DNA from: Romanomermis culicivorax
Taxonomy: Eukaryota > Nematoda > Enoplea > Mermithida > Mermithidae
DNA: 64,000 nucleotides
Direction of reading: 5' to 3'
Assembly (NCBI GenBank): GCA_963922205.1
Contig: CAWUHX010000015.1
Coordinates: forward strand, 1,922,001-1,986,000
Every line of letters starts with the position of its first letter. Within the stretch, counting starts at the first letter, position 1. The position numbers and the translations under genes are program-made. This document shows positions 57,201 through 64,000 of this stretch, one piece after another. Below the pieces are notes generated by a model. The model made no database searches and was not told the origin of the DNA. It saw only the letters and a program-made list of their open reading frames with translations.

Positions 57201-59435
57201 TTCCTTTCTCATATCTTCTTTTGTTCGGCTCTTCACATTTTTCAATGTAATTCTTGTATCTTCCAGAGACCTATCGGATTTTGTGCAATGTCTTCGGCTC
57301 CGATTATATTCCAGACGAGGGGCCGGTTTCATCACAGAAACTTAAGCTATAGCTGAGCTGCAGCTTAAGCTGTAGCTTAACTATATATCATACCATTTCG
57401 TAAACATATCGAGGTTAGGATGCAGATGAGCTGTCCAAATCCAAAACTAATCGATATTTGAGACAAATTTCTCTCAAAAGTACTTCTTTTCTAGGTGTTC
57501 ACTTTGGAATGCGTTTTCTCCTTGAAACTACTCGAAATTTAAGCGGGAAAAAAGACATACGAACAGCAAACAGAAAAACAAACAATGTTGGACACAGTGT
57601 TTTTTCACCAACTTTTGTTTACTTTTCACTTCATGCGCTTAATATAATGTATTGGCGATGTTTCTTCCTAGAAGGTCGAGATAATTGCGAGCTCGGACTT
57701 AAACCTGAGCATCAGTTAATCTCGAGCTCGATTTTTTTATTGCAACCCGAGGAAGATGAAACTGAGCTCGCGATTAGCTAATTCTAAGCATTAACAACTT
57801 AATACCGAGCTCGCGACGATCCTCAGCATTAGTTATTGCAACCGGCCCCTGAACAATAACTCTTTGTTTTTAGCTACAGCCGGGAAAAATTCAACTTGGC
57901 ATAAAATTTTTTGACATGTTTGTTGTCATTTCGAATTCAGCCAGAATTATGTTTTTTCAAAACTTTTGAAAATGAGGCATAAATCAAAGAAGTGTAACGT
58001 TTTGCTCCGAAAATCTTTTTCACCAGTCTTTGAATTGCGAACGAATGTGAAATATTAATGGTAAATACGAGATTACAATATCATGTATGCTGAAAACCGG
58101 AACATGGTCCATTTAATTTAAAATGATAGACGCATCGAAAACCAAAACAATAAGTGCAATCCGATGCACGATTTTTAATCAATAAAAAACTTTATGCTGC
58201 GGAAAAATCTTTATTTTCTCCAAGATAATGGGTAAAGCCAAAGTCATTTAAAAATATCGTTCTTATCCACTGTCAACCGATTATTCACTGTCAACCGCTC
58301 ATCGACGAAAATTTTTTTTATTGATTACAGTAATAAGCTTACTATTTTTTCCCTATTTAACTTACTTTCATTGGATTGCTGCATCGATCATTTCAAAATA
58401 AAGTCAATTTCTCAAATGATCCTCGAAATGTGAAAAAACATGTTCAGACGAGTAATAAATCTGCAGCGTAAGCGAACAATTTTTTTCCACAAATCGACTA
58501 TAGCGAAGATGTCGATGCTCGACATACGCTGAAGGCCTGTGGATTTTTAAGGAAATTTGAAATAGTACAACTAGCAAATCCTTTGATACATTTTTCGATG
58601 AAAATTCTACAGTATGAGCTTCTCCTGAGGCATTAAGAAATGAGTTATAAATTTTTGTAGTTTTTAATTAAGAATCATTCTTCAACAACAAACCGCAGAT
58701 GCTGTAGTGAAATATTTTAAGGCGGGTTTTTTTCAGAACCCTCTCAAGATAGAGCATAGAGAAGTTGTTTGATGACAACAAGTAGGAGTTTATTCAACGC
58801 ACTGTACTGAATGCAAAGACGTCAAAATTCATCCCAACTCCTGAACCCATCTGAATTTCATGGACTTATTCTTCATCGTGAGTATGAAATATGGGTAGAC
58901 TTAGATTAAAAGCTGGAGGATGGGTCTATTCGATCTAAATAAACATCATCATATCATCCACAGATGTACAATAAAGTCTGTACAATAAAGTAAGATGAAG
59001 AGTCAAATTGTCACCTCTGAAATAATCCCGACTTCATTTTTTAAAATTTCCTCAGCATGCACATTAGTTACTTGTGGTTAATAGCTGCTCTTCTTGATCG
59101 AAATTTGAACAGAGAGGCGTCACCAGTCTTTCTGCGGTCGATGTTTGTTTCCTTTGAACCTAAATTTTTACGTAATGCGCATACGGATGTGAAATCGACA
59201 ACAAAATTTTACTCAATTTACAGGTACTGGTATATATCATTTGACGGAAAATGAAGGCTTCCTACGCCATTTCAAAGTGCGAACGTGGTGGGGCGGCTGG
59301 GCCGATAACGCCGACCAGGAGGTGAAATATCACATGGTAGATCCGCAAGTCGAAATCGGCAATTCGACATTAATTTATCTCATGGGTCAAATATCCGATG
59401 TTGCTGCTCAATGCAAGTTAGCGAAAACGAATTGA
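44864..59435 (+). CDS. GT92 (DUF23) glycosyltransferase, type II membrane protein
   Basis: Six exons: 44864-45209, 46091-46210, 51565-52264, 53206-53376, 55359-55570, 59224-59435. All phases fit and the total is 587 codons including TGA (586 residues). A basic N-tail is followed by one membrane helix at about 30-51, then a stem. The SAFYDYRIGKVVVLLAS block (about 183-199) is typical of nematode GT92 proteins. The GT92 domain runs from about 313 (LAICVGIMF..PWLTVLQFIEFHRMQG) to about 565, with DYDE at 413-416 in the place of the family's metal-binding DxD(E). Known members include C. elegans GALT-1, a Golgi beta-1,4-galactosyltransferase acting on core fucose. Galactosyl transfer here is inferred from family. 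The weakest join is the exon 2 donor (AACT|GTACTG), chosen because it keeps frame. Exons 1-2 also occur at 34877-36226. Confidence 0.88.
45210..46090 (+). other. GT92 intron 1
   Basis: 881 bases, duplicated at 35223-36106. No repeat or RNA gene seen. Confidence 0.7.
46091..46210 (+). CDS. GT92 exon 2
   Basis: Acceptor TTGTTTTCAG, 120 bases, with a Cys/Tyr-rich segment YFCYWNIHNCPYHSLK. Phase 1 in and 1 out. The donor after CCAAACT is weak; an alternative GT at ACAACT|GTCCTT is also in phase and would shorten the exon by 30 bases. Confidence 0.7.
46233..46398. mobile_element. Partial GGGCCGG/CTTAAG MITE beside GT92 exon 2
   Basis: Carries GAGCCGGTTTCATCAATG and many CAGCTGAGCTGCAG / GCTTAAGCT palindromes but lacks a complete right end. 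It starts about 22 bases past the exon 2 donor. The same piece is at 36249-36414 in copy 1. Confidence 0.6.
47783..48063. repeat. Direct repeat R1 left of the Harbinger element
   Basis: About 280 bp, largely matching 49435-49693 (shared CTTTCCAAGACTCATATA, CAAGTGACAAATGGAATG and GAGTTGTTCCTTCATGAACC), with small deletions in the right copy. Confidence 0.8.
48466..48657 (+). pseudogene. Harbinger transposase N-terminal remnant
   Basis: Reads RFRIDCTIMDDILNKIG and then TDRNLLLSPKEVTFGHSIF, matching the usual 'RFR-S---F--LL--I' and 'R---LSPEE' parts that precede the DDE domain of PIF/Harbinger nucleases. It runs into a stop at the point where the catalytic core should start. Confidence 0.55.
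48885..48987 (+). pseudogene. Likely transposase C-terminal acidic tail
   Basis: Reads NEPDEGTMPDDDPEWLEAD then YTEGREARDEEET and a stop. An acidic tail like this ends many Harbinger transposases. It is separated from the N-terminal remnant by non-coding sequence. Confidence 0.4.
49435..49693. repeat. Direct repeat R2 right of the Harbinger element
   Basis: About 260 bp, begins CTGAAGACTTTTTGCTTTCC directly at the element's right end. Counterpart of R1. Confidence 0.8.
50150..50212. mobile_element. Fragment of the CTTAAG MITE family
   Basis: AAGCTACATCTTAAGCTGCAG followed by GATGAAACCGGTT, the right-end part of the family seen complete at 51064. Confidence 0.5.
50635..50873. mobile_element. 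CTATAG-family MITE, diverged
   Basis: Opens GCAGTATGTTTTTTATTAAA and carries the internal GAAAGCAAGTACTATT block. The right end is TTTAATAATAAATGCACTATA. The ends have decayed. Confidence 0.5.
51064..51368. mobile_element. Complete CTTAAG-palindrome MITE, CTG target duplication
   Basis: 305 bp. The left end GGGCCGGTTTCATCAAAG extends to a 27-bp inverted terminal repeat with one mismatch, closing in CTTTGATGAAACCGTCCC. CTG flanks both sides (51061-51063 and 51369-51371, as CTG|GGGCC and TCCC|CTG). Nested GCAGCTTAAGCTG and CAGCTGAGCTGCAG palindromes fill it. The size, ends and CWG site suit a PIF/Harbinger-type MITE. It lies about 200 bases before GT92 exon 3. Confidence 0.8.
51565..52264 (+). 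CDS. GT92 exon 3 (stem and first half of the catalytic domain)
   Basis: Acceptor TTTCCATACAG, donor GTACGC after ..DHEY plus two bases. It contains the SAFYDYR block and the start of the GT92 domain (ICVGIMFGYQPWLTVLQFIE). GC content is clearly above the introns. Confidence 0.92.
52265..53205 (+). other. GT92 intron 3
   Basis: 941 bases; no feature recognised. Confidence 0.7.
53206..53376 (+). CDS. GT92 exon 4 (DYDE motif)
   Basis: Acceptor AATTTTCAG, donor GTGAGC. Reads CQLLRDNYCSYTLMHKYKYV then ANSDYDELFYP, the expected acidic sugar-nucleotide/metal motif of the family. Phase 2 in and 2 out. Confidence 0.92.
53377..55358 (+). other. GT92 intron 4
   Basis: 1982 bases. A GC-richer patch at 53560-53740 and another at 54890-55210 have short ORFs on both strands, but no family match and no phase-compatible splice sites. 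They may be old transposon pieces. Confidence 0.55.
55359..55570 (+). CDS. GT92 exon 5
   Basis: Acceptor AATTTCAG, donor GTGAGT. Codes AIYHQILLKDTPEWNQ to RWIHFVSNHIK, with the conserved 'K-PE-V--RWIH' part of the domain. Confidence 0.9.
55917..56110. repeat. Interspersed repeat with AACGAGCCTCGGAAAGC, copy 1
   Basis: Shares GCAAACGAGCCTCGGAAAGC-type, TGCATCGTAGGCC and CTCGATTTGTTC blocks with 61478-61615, and ends near a CTACAGTCAACT word. The ends may be ACAGTCAA-type inverted repeats. Confidence 0.5.
56477..57848. mobile_element. Foldback element with GGGCCGGTTG ends, CTG target duplication
   Basis: Perfect ends GGGCCGGTTG / CAACCGGCCC, flanked by CTG on both sides. Both arms are rich in CGAGCTCGGACTTAAAC and ATAATCGCGAGCTCG words in opposing orientation. 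About 1.37 kb. The interior (56760-57310) has short ORFs without a recognisable transposase, and a partial CTTAAG MITE is inserted at about 57320. Confidence 0.75.
57319..57435. mobile_element. Partial CTTAAG MITE nested in the foldback element
   Basis: Begins GGGGCCGGTTTCATCACAG and continues with CTTAAGCT and GAGCTGCAG palindromes. The right end is lost. Confidence 0.6.
59224..59435 (+). CDS. GT92 exon 6 (C-terminus and stop)
   Basis: Acceptor TTTACAG. Codes TGIYHLTENEGFLRHFKVR, the usual 'A-L-HYR'-like end of the domain, and about 50 more residues to TGA at 59433-59435. No close AATAAA signal seen. Confidence 0.9.
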
Positions 59436-60560
59436 AATATTATTGCATTCCACGCTCGGTTGTATGCCGACTGTTGTCAATTTTTCCAATTCTTTGCTCA
59501 TTCATTATCAAACGATAATTAATCAGTTGATGGAACGATTTTGGAAGTTTCATTTTTTTGTAGTTTGAACAATGCCCCTGCGGTAATATAGTATTTACGG
59601 GTTAAATGTACCCTTCCACTTGTTTTTTTGTGTCCTAGTTATTTTCGTGATATTTGCGTAAAATTTATATTTAGTTTACTCTTTCGGATTGAGCACTTGA
59701 TTTAAGCAGTAGCTAACAAATTTACGTTTTTCAGTTAAAATTCCAATATTGGACAAGTTATAGAGCATTCGATAGCCCGAACCGTGCTGAGTAATTCTAC
59801 ATTAGTCGTTCTTCACAATGTGTCTTATTCACACTAAAATTTGCGTAAAAGCAGCGTAGAATGTTAAATACACCTACTTCTGATCTCAGCAATTACAGTT
59901 CATACAAACATGCGAAAATCTAAATTTGATAGAGCACGTTAACGAAAATTATATGGAATTATATGGAAAAAGAGCACGTTAACATCTAAAAATTACATCA
60001 CTTGCTCATAAACTGATCTCGTGCCGTATATATCTAGAACTGTTCAAAATTTGCTGAAATTCAGGCGTGTTTATCTCGGAGTATGTTACTCGCGAGCGCC
60101 GGATCATATATGAATATTAAAGTTCTTAGAAATAACGTTTGATTGATTAACATAAAACAAGCATGTTTTTTGTTTATTTTTTCCTTTGTCGACTTATTCC
60201 CTTTTATATTCTTCTTATTTTGAGCCACTTTTTCTTCTTTTTATTTAATTTTTTCAGTTTGTGTCCTTATGTTCTTTTTTTACCTATTTTTTATTACTTC
60301 ATTTTACTTTTCGTTTCTTTATTATTTGTTTTTTCCTGCCTTTACTGCTTAATTATTTTATTCATTTCATTTTATTTGCTTATTTTATTTTTTTATTTAT
60401 TTCATTAATTTAATTTTTTTTGCTATTAAGCTCCATACAAAGAAATTTTAATCTGGAATCCTAAAATGATAATTTTGCGTGCACAATAAGAGACAATAAT
60501 GAAAATGCAACCGGCTGGTTCAAATTGTAAGAATTTCCTCTTAAAAATTAGGACTTTTTA
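59436..60560. other. 3' flank of GT92, pyrimidine-rich tract
   Basis: No gene. 60163-60420 is a T-rich tract whose hydrophobic ORF is a compositional artefact. Confidence 0.5.
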
Positions 60561-60564
60561 CTTT

Positions 60565-60730
60565 TCGCTATTGGGATTCGCTGTTTTGAGAATCACTGTT
60601 TTGAGACCTCGCTGTTTTGCGAATCACTGTAATGAGAATCGCTGTCTTGAGACTTCGCTATTTTGAGGAACGCTGTTTTGAGTCCCGCTATTTTGAATTT
60701 CGTTGTTGTGCGTTTCGCTGTATTGGGGAC
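60565..60730. repeat. Third array of ~16-bp units
   Basis: About ten diverged units around TTCGCTGTTTTGAGAA, related to the TCGCTCATTTGAGAAT units in the arms of the foldback element at 24521-26555. Probably one surviving arm of a relative. Confidence 0.65.
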
Positions 60731-61008
60731 AAGTCTCGAAAACAATTCTTCATTCGTGTTACTCTTCGATCCAAGTCAGCTCCGATGACGGCTTCAGATT
60801 AGTACATCGGTAGGTGATTAATTATCAGTCGATCGACTTTTTGAGCGTTTGCTTCGTTCTTGGAGATCGGAAATAGTGCAGGAAAAAATCAGCTGCAAAC
60901 AAAATAAATACAGTGTTTTTTTCGAAGTTGTGTTAGTGTTGAACCTACACCCAGTTGTAAAAGCCGATCCATACTTTTTTCGTCAAAATACAGGTGCAAA
61001 GATCGCAA

Positions 61009-61246
61009 GGTATATTATATTTTTCTTCAAATGCTTCTCAATATTGGAAGTAGAAAGCAAGCACTAGTTTTGACATTTTTATGAGCTAAACCATGAGTCT
61101 GAACATACGCAATCTCTAGATTAAACGGAGATATCTGAACATACGCAATCTCTAGATTAAACGATTTCCGTGAATGATTTTGACGATAATGATAATTGTT
61201 GCTAATTTCCAATCTTTGCAGGATTTCATAAAAAACAGGCTATACT
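61009..61246. mobile_element. CTATAG-family MITE, copy with internal tandem repeat
   Basis: Carries the GAAAGCAAGCACTAGTTTTG block and ends TTTCATAAAAAACAGGCTATA. It includes a short tandem duplication with ACATACGCAATCTCTAGATT twice (about 61103 and 61140). Confidence 0.6.
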
Positions 61247-61477
61247 AAAGGACCAAGTTTCAAAGCTGAGCAACTATTTGAGACTTTATGTAAAACAGTA
61301 CTGATCTCTGCCATTTTTTGACTCGGAAGCATTTCATAAAAATTGACTATAGATGACAAAATTTCTGATCGAATAATATTCTACACGCTCAATAAATAAC
61401 TATTGTGCGTTTTGAATACAACTCTTCGAATGAAATATAAGAAACGCAAGACGCACTATGCAAATTTTACTGCTATA

Positions 61478-61615
61478 GTCTATTCATTTTCAAACGAGCC
61501 TCGGAAAGCGAAATAATCCGTAGAAATTGTTGAGCAGACGTGCATCGTAGGCCGAAATCTTTTTTTCTCGATTTGTTCGCCCAACTGCAACAGTCAACTT
61601 GAGAAAAATACGTGT
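61478..61615. repeat. Interspersed repeat with AACGAGCCTCGGAAAGC, copy 2
   Basis: Counterpart of 55917-56110. Starts near CTATAGTCTATTCATTTTC and ends near CAACAGTCAACTTGAG. Confidence 0.5.
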
Positions 61616-62010
61616 GGGTTTACGCGGATCACTTTGTAATTGAATAAATCCATCTATTACAGTCTACCTTTGTGTATACGCATCATGGATTCTGGTCTTG
61701 ATCTTCTCAACCACCATTATTTTTCAATATTTTCACACGAATTCATTATTTTGATCAATTATTCACCGAAAAGTTGTTGCTCTATGATTATTTTCCTTAA
61801 AAAAATTGTTTGCCACTCTATATTTCATTTACTTTAAGGTGTAAATATGAATTATTTCTAAATCTGGGGCATGGAACGTTTACAAAGAATATTGATCACT
61901 TTTCATGACCATATGATCGGACTTTTTTGTGGAGCGTTTAACTGAACATGTTGACAAAAAATGAAAGCTCCCTCCCTCTCGCTCGCCCTGATTAAATTTG
62001 CAAAAGATCT

Positions 62011-62257
62011 ATAGACTGTTTTTTATAAAATGCTTGTAAAGTGAAAATTGAGAAAAATTAACTCTGTCGCTGAAATCGTTTGCACAAACTTTTGACTATG
62101 AAATTTTCTACTCAAAAAATGGATAAATTTGGTCGAGTTTGCCCATATGTTTTCAGCACTATGTGACCTACGGTTTGGCGGAAAATCTTAAAAATCGGTG
62201 ATAGTACTTGCTTTCCACTATTATTATTTAGGAACATTTCAAGAAAAACAGGCTATA
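62011..62257. mobile_element. CTATAG-family MITE, inverted copy
   Basis: From ATAGACTGTTTTTTATAAAA to CAAGAAAAACAGGCTATA, closely following 32611-32858. Confidence 0.7.
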
Positions 62258-62600
62258 ATTATTAAATTCGCTTCGGATGTTACGGTAGGTAGCAACAACC
62301 TGTGCATTTGAATCTCATGTTTTATACCCACAAAAGAATTTGTGAATTTGTGCTGAAGATGAATATTTTTTTTTACTTCTCCATTCACATCGTGTTTTGA
62401 CTCTACAGCCATGATAACAGAAATCCAAGTTTTCGTCAAGCATGGATTGTATTTTCCCAGTTTTCTAGAGCACGAGTTGATAACCATTTTTTAGGCCATC
62501 GAAATGGTTGTAGAGTTTAGGCGGGGTTTTATTTCACTCAGATAACAGCTATATAATGTATTTCAATACACACTTTCTGTTTCTGACGTGCTATCACTCA

Positions 62601-62803
62601 GGGCCATTTATACTTGCTTTTTCCGATGGAATCAAACGGAACGAAATGCAATCGACGGAACGCAGTTCCGTTGGAGGTTACGGACAGTCGTTTTCCGCAA
62701 AATTGCATTATACTTTCTGAGCGAAAATGGATTTTCAGGCTGGACGTTTCGAGCTGTAGACGATCTGTTCCGTTTCGTCGAAAAAGGCAAGTATAAATGG
62801 CCC
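62601..62803. mobile_element. 203-bp MITE with GGGCCATTTATACTTGC ends
   Basis: Inverted ends GGGCCATTTATACTTGC with the match continuing into CTTTTTC. The interior is an imperfect palindrome with CGGAACG-type words, which makes both strands read as similar ORFs. A 3-bp flank duplication is not clear. Confidence 0.75.
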
Positions 62804-63159
62804 TATACACATGACGTGCCCACGGATTATCCCGAACGTCGATTAGATTTAGCCTGACTCCTAGCAGAACTCATGATGCATCAATCTCGAAATAAATTAT
62901 CCCGATAAGTTCCTACCGTGCTTAACAGAATTTGCTTTTCTATAAGAATCAAGATGAATCAGAATTATGAAAATGAGTAATTATCGTGGATTGTGCAGCA
63001 AGAATCATCAATCGCACTAGTACAACTTCAGCTCAGAAGAACTCCGTGAAAGCCATGGTTATTTATATTCTGATTCACTAGTTTTTATGACTATAATGTT
63101 AAAATATTCTATGATTATTTCAAACAGATGCTCTGGGGAAAATGGCAGAAGTCTTATGC

Positions 63160-63325
63160 AAGAACATTGCTGTTAAGGTGCACCTTAACTTTCCAAAGAT
63201 ATTTTGAGCTATGAGTTGCTGCAGCTAAGCTGCACCTTAACGACAATGATGTAACATATAGAATTACGCTACAGCTTAAGCTGCAGCTCAGCTGGAGCTT
63301 AAGTCCTTTTGATGGAACTTGTCCC
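63160..63325. mobile_element. Partial CTTAAG MITE
   Basis: Contains AAGGTGCACCTTAAC and GCTACAGCTTAAGCTGCAG, and closes CTTAAGTCCTTTTGATGGAA with a decayed right end. The left end is missing. Confidence 0.55.
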
Positions 63326-63429
63326 TGCTGAGTTCGAGCCGTAAACCTTGAAAGAATTGTCTTATCCAATAAATTATCTAATCATCTATTGGATTCAGTA
63401 CCGTCCATATTATGCACGTGGGAGGTTCA

Positions 63430-63780
63430 GGGGGTATTAGCCCCCAGCAGATTTTGATTGACCCCCAGCAGAATTTTATTGACCCCCAGCAGATTTCACT
63501 CCCCATGCAATGATTGGAAAAATGATGAAGGAAAATGAGCAAGAGAGAAGAGAAAGTCGTTTCTAAACGAAGCATACTTGATTCCAAAGACGCAACATTA
63601 AACTTTAAAAGATGCTGTCCAAAGCAAATAATTTCATATATTTGACTCGTATAGGATGAAGAATATGCTGCTTGGATGTTAGATGACGTTTCTTTTCCTT
63701 ATCACGAATGAAAAGAAAATTTTCTATCCCACTCTCTGTACTGGCTGACCTTCAGAAGAATTTCTATGCTGTGAATGTAT
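63430..63780. repeat. Interspersed repeat with CCCCCAGCAG motifs, copy 2
   Basis: Three GACCCCCAGCAG-type words start it. The rest follows 19080-19450, including GCTTGGATGTTAGATGA and the closing CTGTGAATGTATGG block. Confidence 0.55.
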
Positions 63781-64000
63781 GGTACCATCTCCTTCTAACT
63801 ATTCTCTACGTACTACATACATACTTCCTTCTAACCGGAACCACTGAGATTCATTAGTTGCTATTGACAGTAATCCTGGTAATATTATGTAAATCAGACC
63901 CAGAGGTATACTACTGTCTCAAGTCGACTGAGTATGACATGATCAGAATTTCATAATTCATATGGCTGCAGGTTGTCCAAAAAATACGAGTATATTACTT

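Larger units (their letters stand above)
55571..59223 (+). other. GT92 intron 5
   Basis: 3653 bases holding an old ~180-bp repeat (about 55917-56110, related to 61478-61615) and the foldback element at 56477-57848. From 57850 to 59223 nothing is recognised. Confidence 0.6.

Noticed and set aside
60163-60408. 81-codon hydrophobic ORF resembling a membrane protein
   Set aside because: Product of a T-rich tract; Phe/Leu/Ile content follows from base composition.
62588-62857. 89-codon ORF and its opposite-strand partner
   Set aside because: Explained by the near-palindromic MITE at 62601-62803.
1-64000. CRISPR arrays, bacterial operons, rRNA genes, spliced-leader RNA genes
   Set aside because: None seen; the window is eukaryotic, and repeated motifs are transposon ends or microsatellites rather than spacer arrays.

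Overview
The window looks like an AT-rich nematode nuclear scaffold. Three multi-exon genes can be rebuilt by joining open segments at GT..AG introns. Most acceptors are T-rich and read TTTTCAG or a close variant. One gene encodes a GT92 (DUF23) glycosyltransferase and one a nematode-style 7TM chemoreceptor. Both families are typical of nematodes. Introns are long (up to about 6 kb) and full of non-autonomous DNA transposons. The genus cannot be read from the sequence.

Layout. (1) 1-12335, minus strand: a CREB3/OASIS-type bZIP gene (crh-2-like), seven visible exons coding 473 residues with every phase matching. The 3' end lies beyond the left edge or in the 100-N gap at 6-105. (2) 12336-20194: no convincing gene. 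It holds MITEs, a G-tract element pair, two tRNA-derived box A/box B relics and a large foldback element. (3) 20195-22527, plus: a two-exon chemoreceptor. (4) 24521-26555: a foldback transposon with arrays of 16-bp repeats in its arms, split by a PIF/Harbinger derivative that has a perfect TAA target duplication. (5) 27113-37255 and 37356-47239: the same ~10 kb twice, meeting exactly at a 100-N gap. This is almost certainly one locus placed twice from overlapping haplotype contigs. (6) 44864-59435, plus: a six-exon GT92 gene of 586 residues. Its first two exons also appear at 34877-36226 in the duplicate. (7) 59436-64000: transposon-rich flank with no supported gene.

The three genes are transcribed independently; nothing suggests an operon. 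The bZIP gene would encode an ER/Golgi-linked transcription factor of the secretory pathway, the GT92 gene a type II Golgi enzyme, and the receptor a sensory membrane protein. A link between the first two through secretory function is only inference.

The repeats fall into recognisable groups. One is hAT-like, with 8-bp target duplications (CATACATGTAA ends, and a CAGGG-ended element). Another is PIF/Harbinger-like, with CTG or TAA 3-bp target duplications and GGGCC-like ends. A ~250-bp family ends in CTATAGTCTGTTTTT. No new defence or metabolic system was found. The strongest observations are the assembly duplication, the nested transposons with readable target duplications, and the repeat arrays in the foldback arms.
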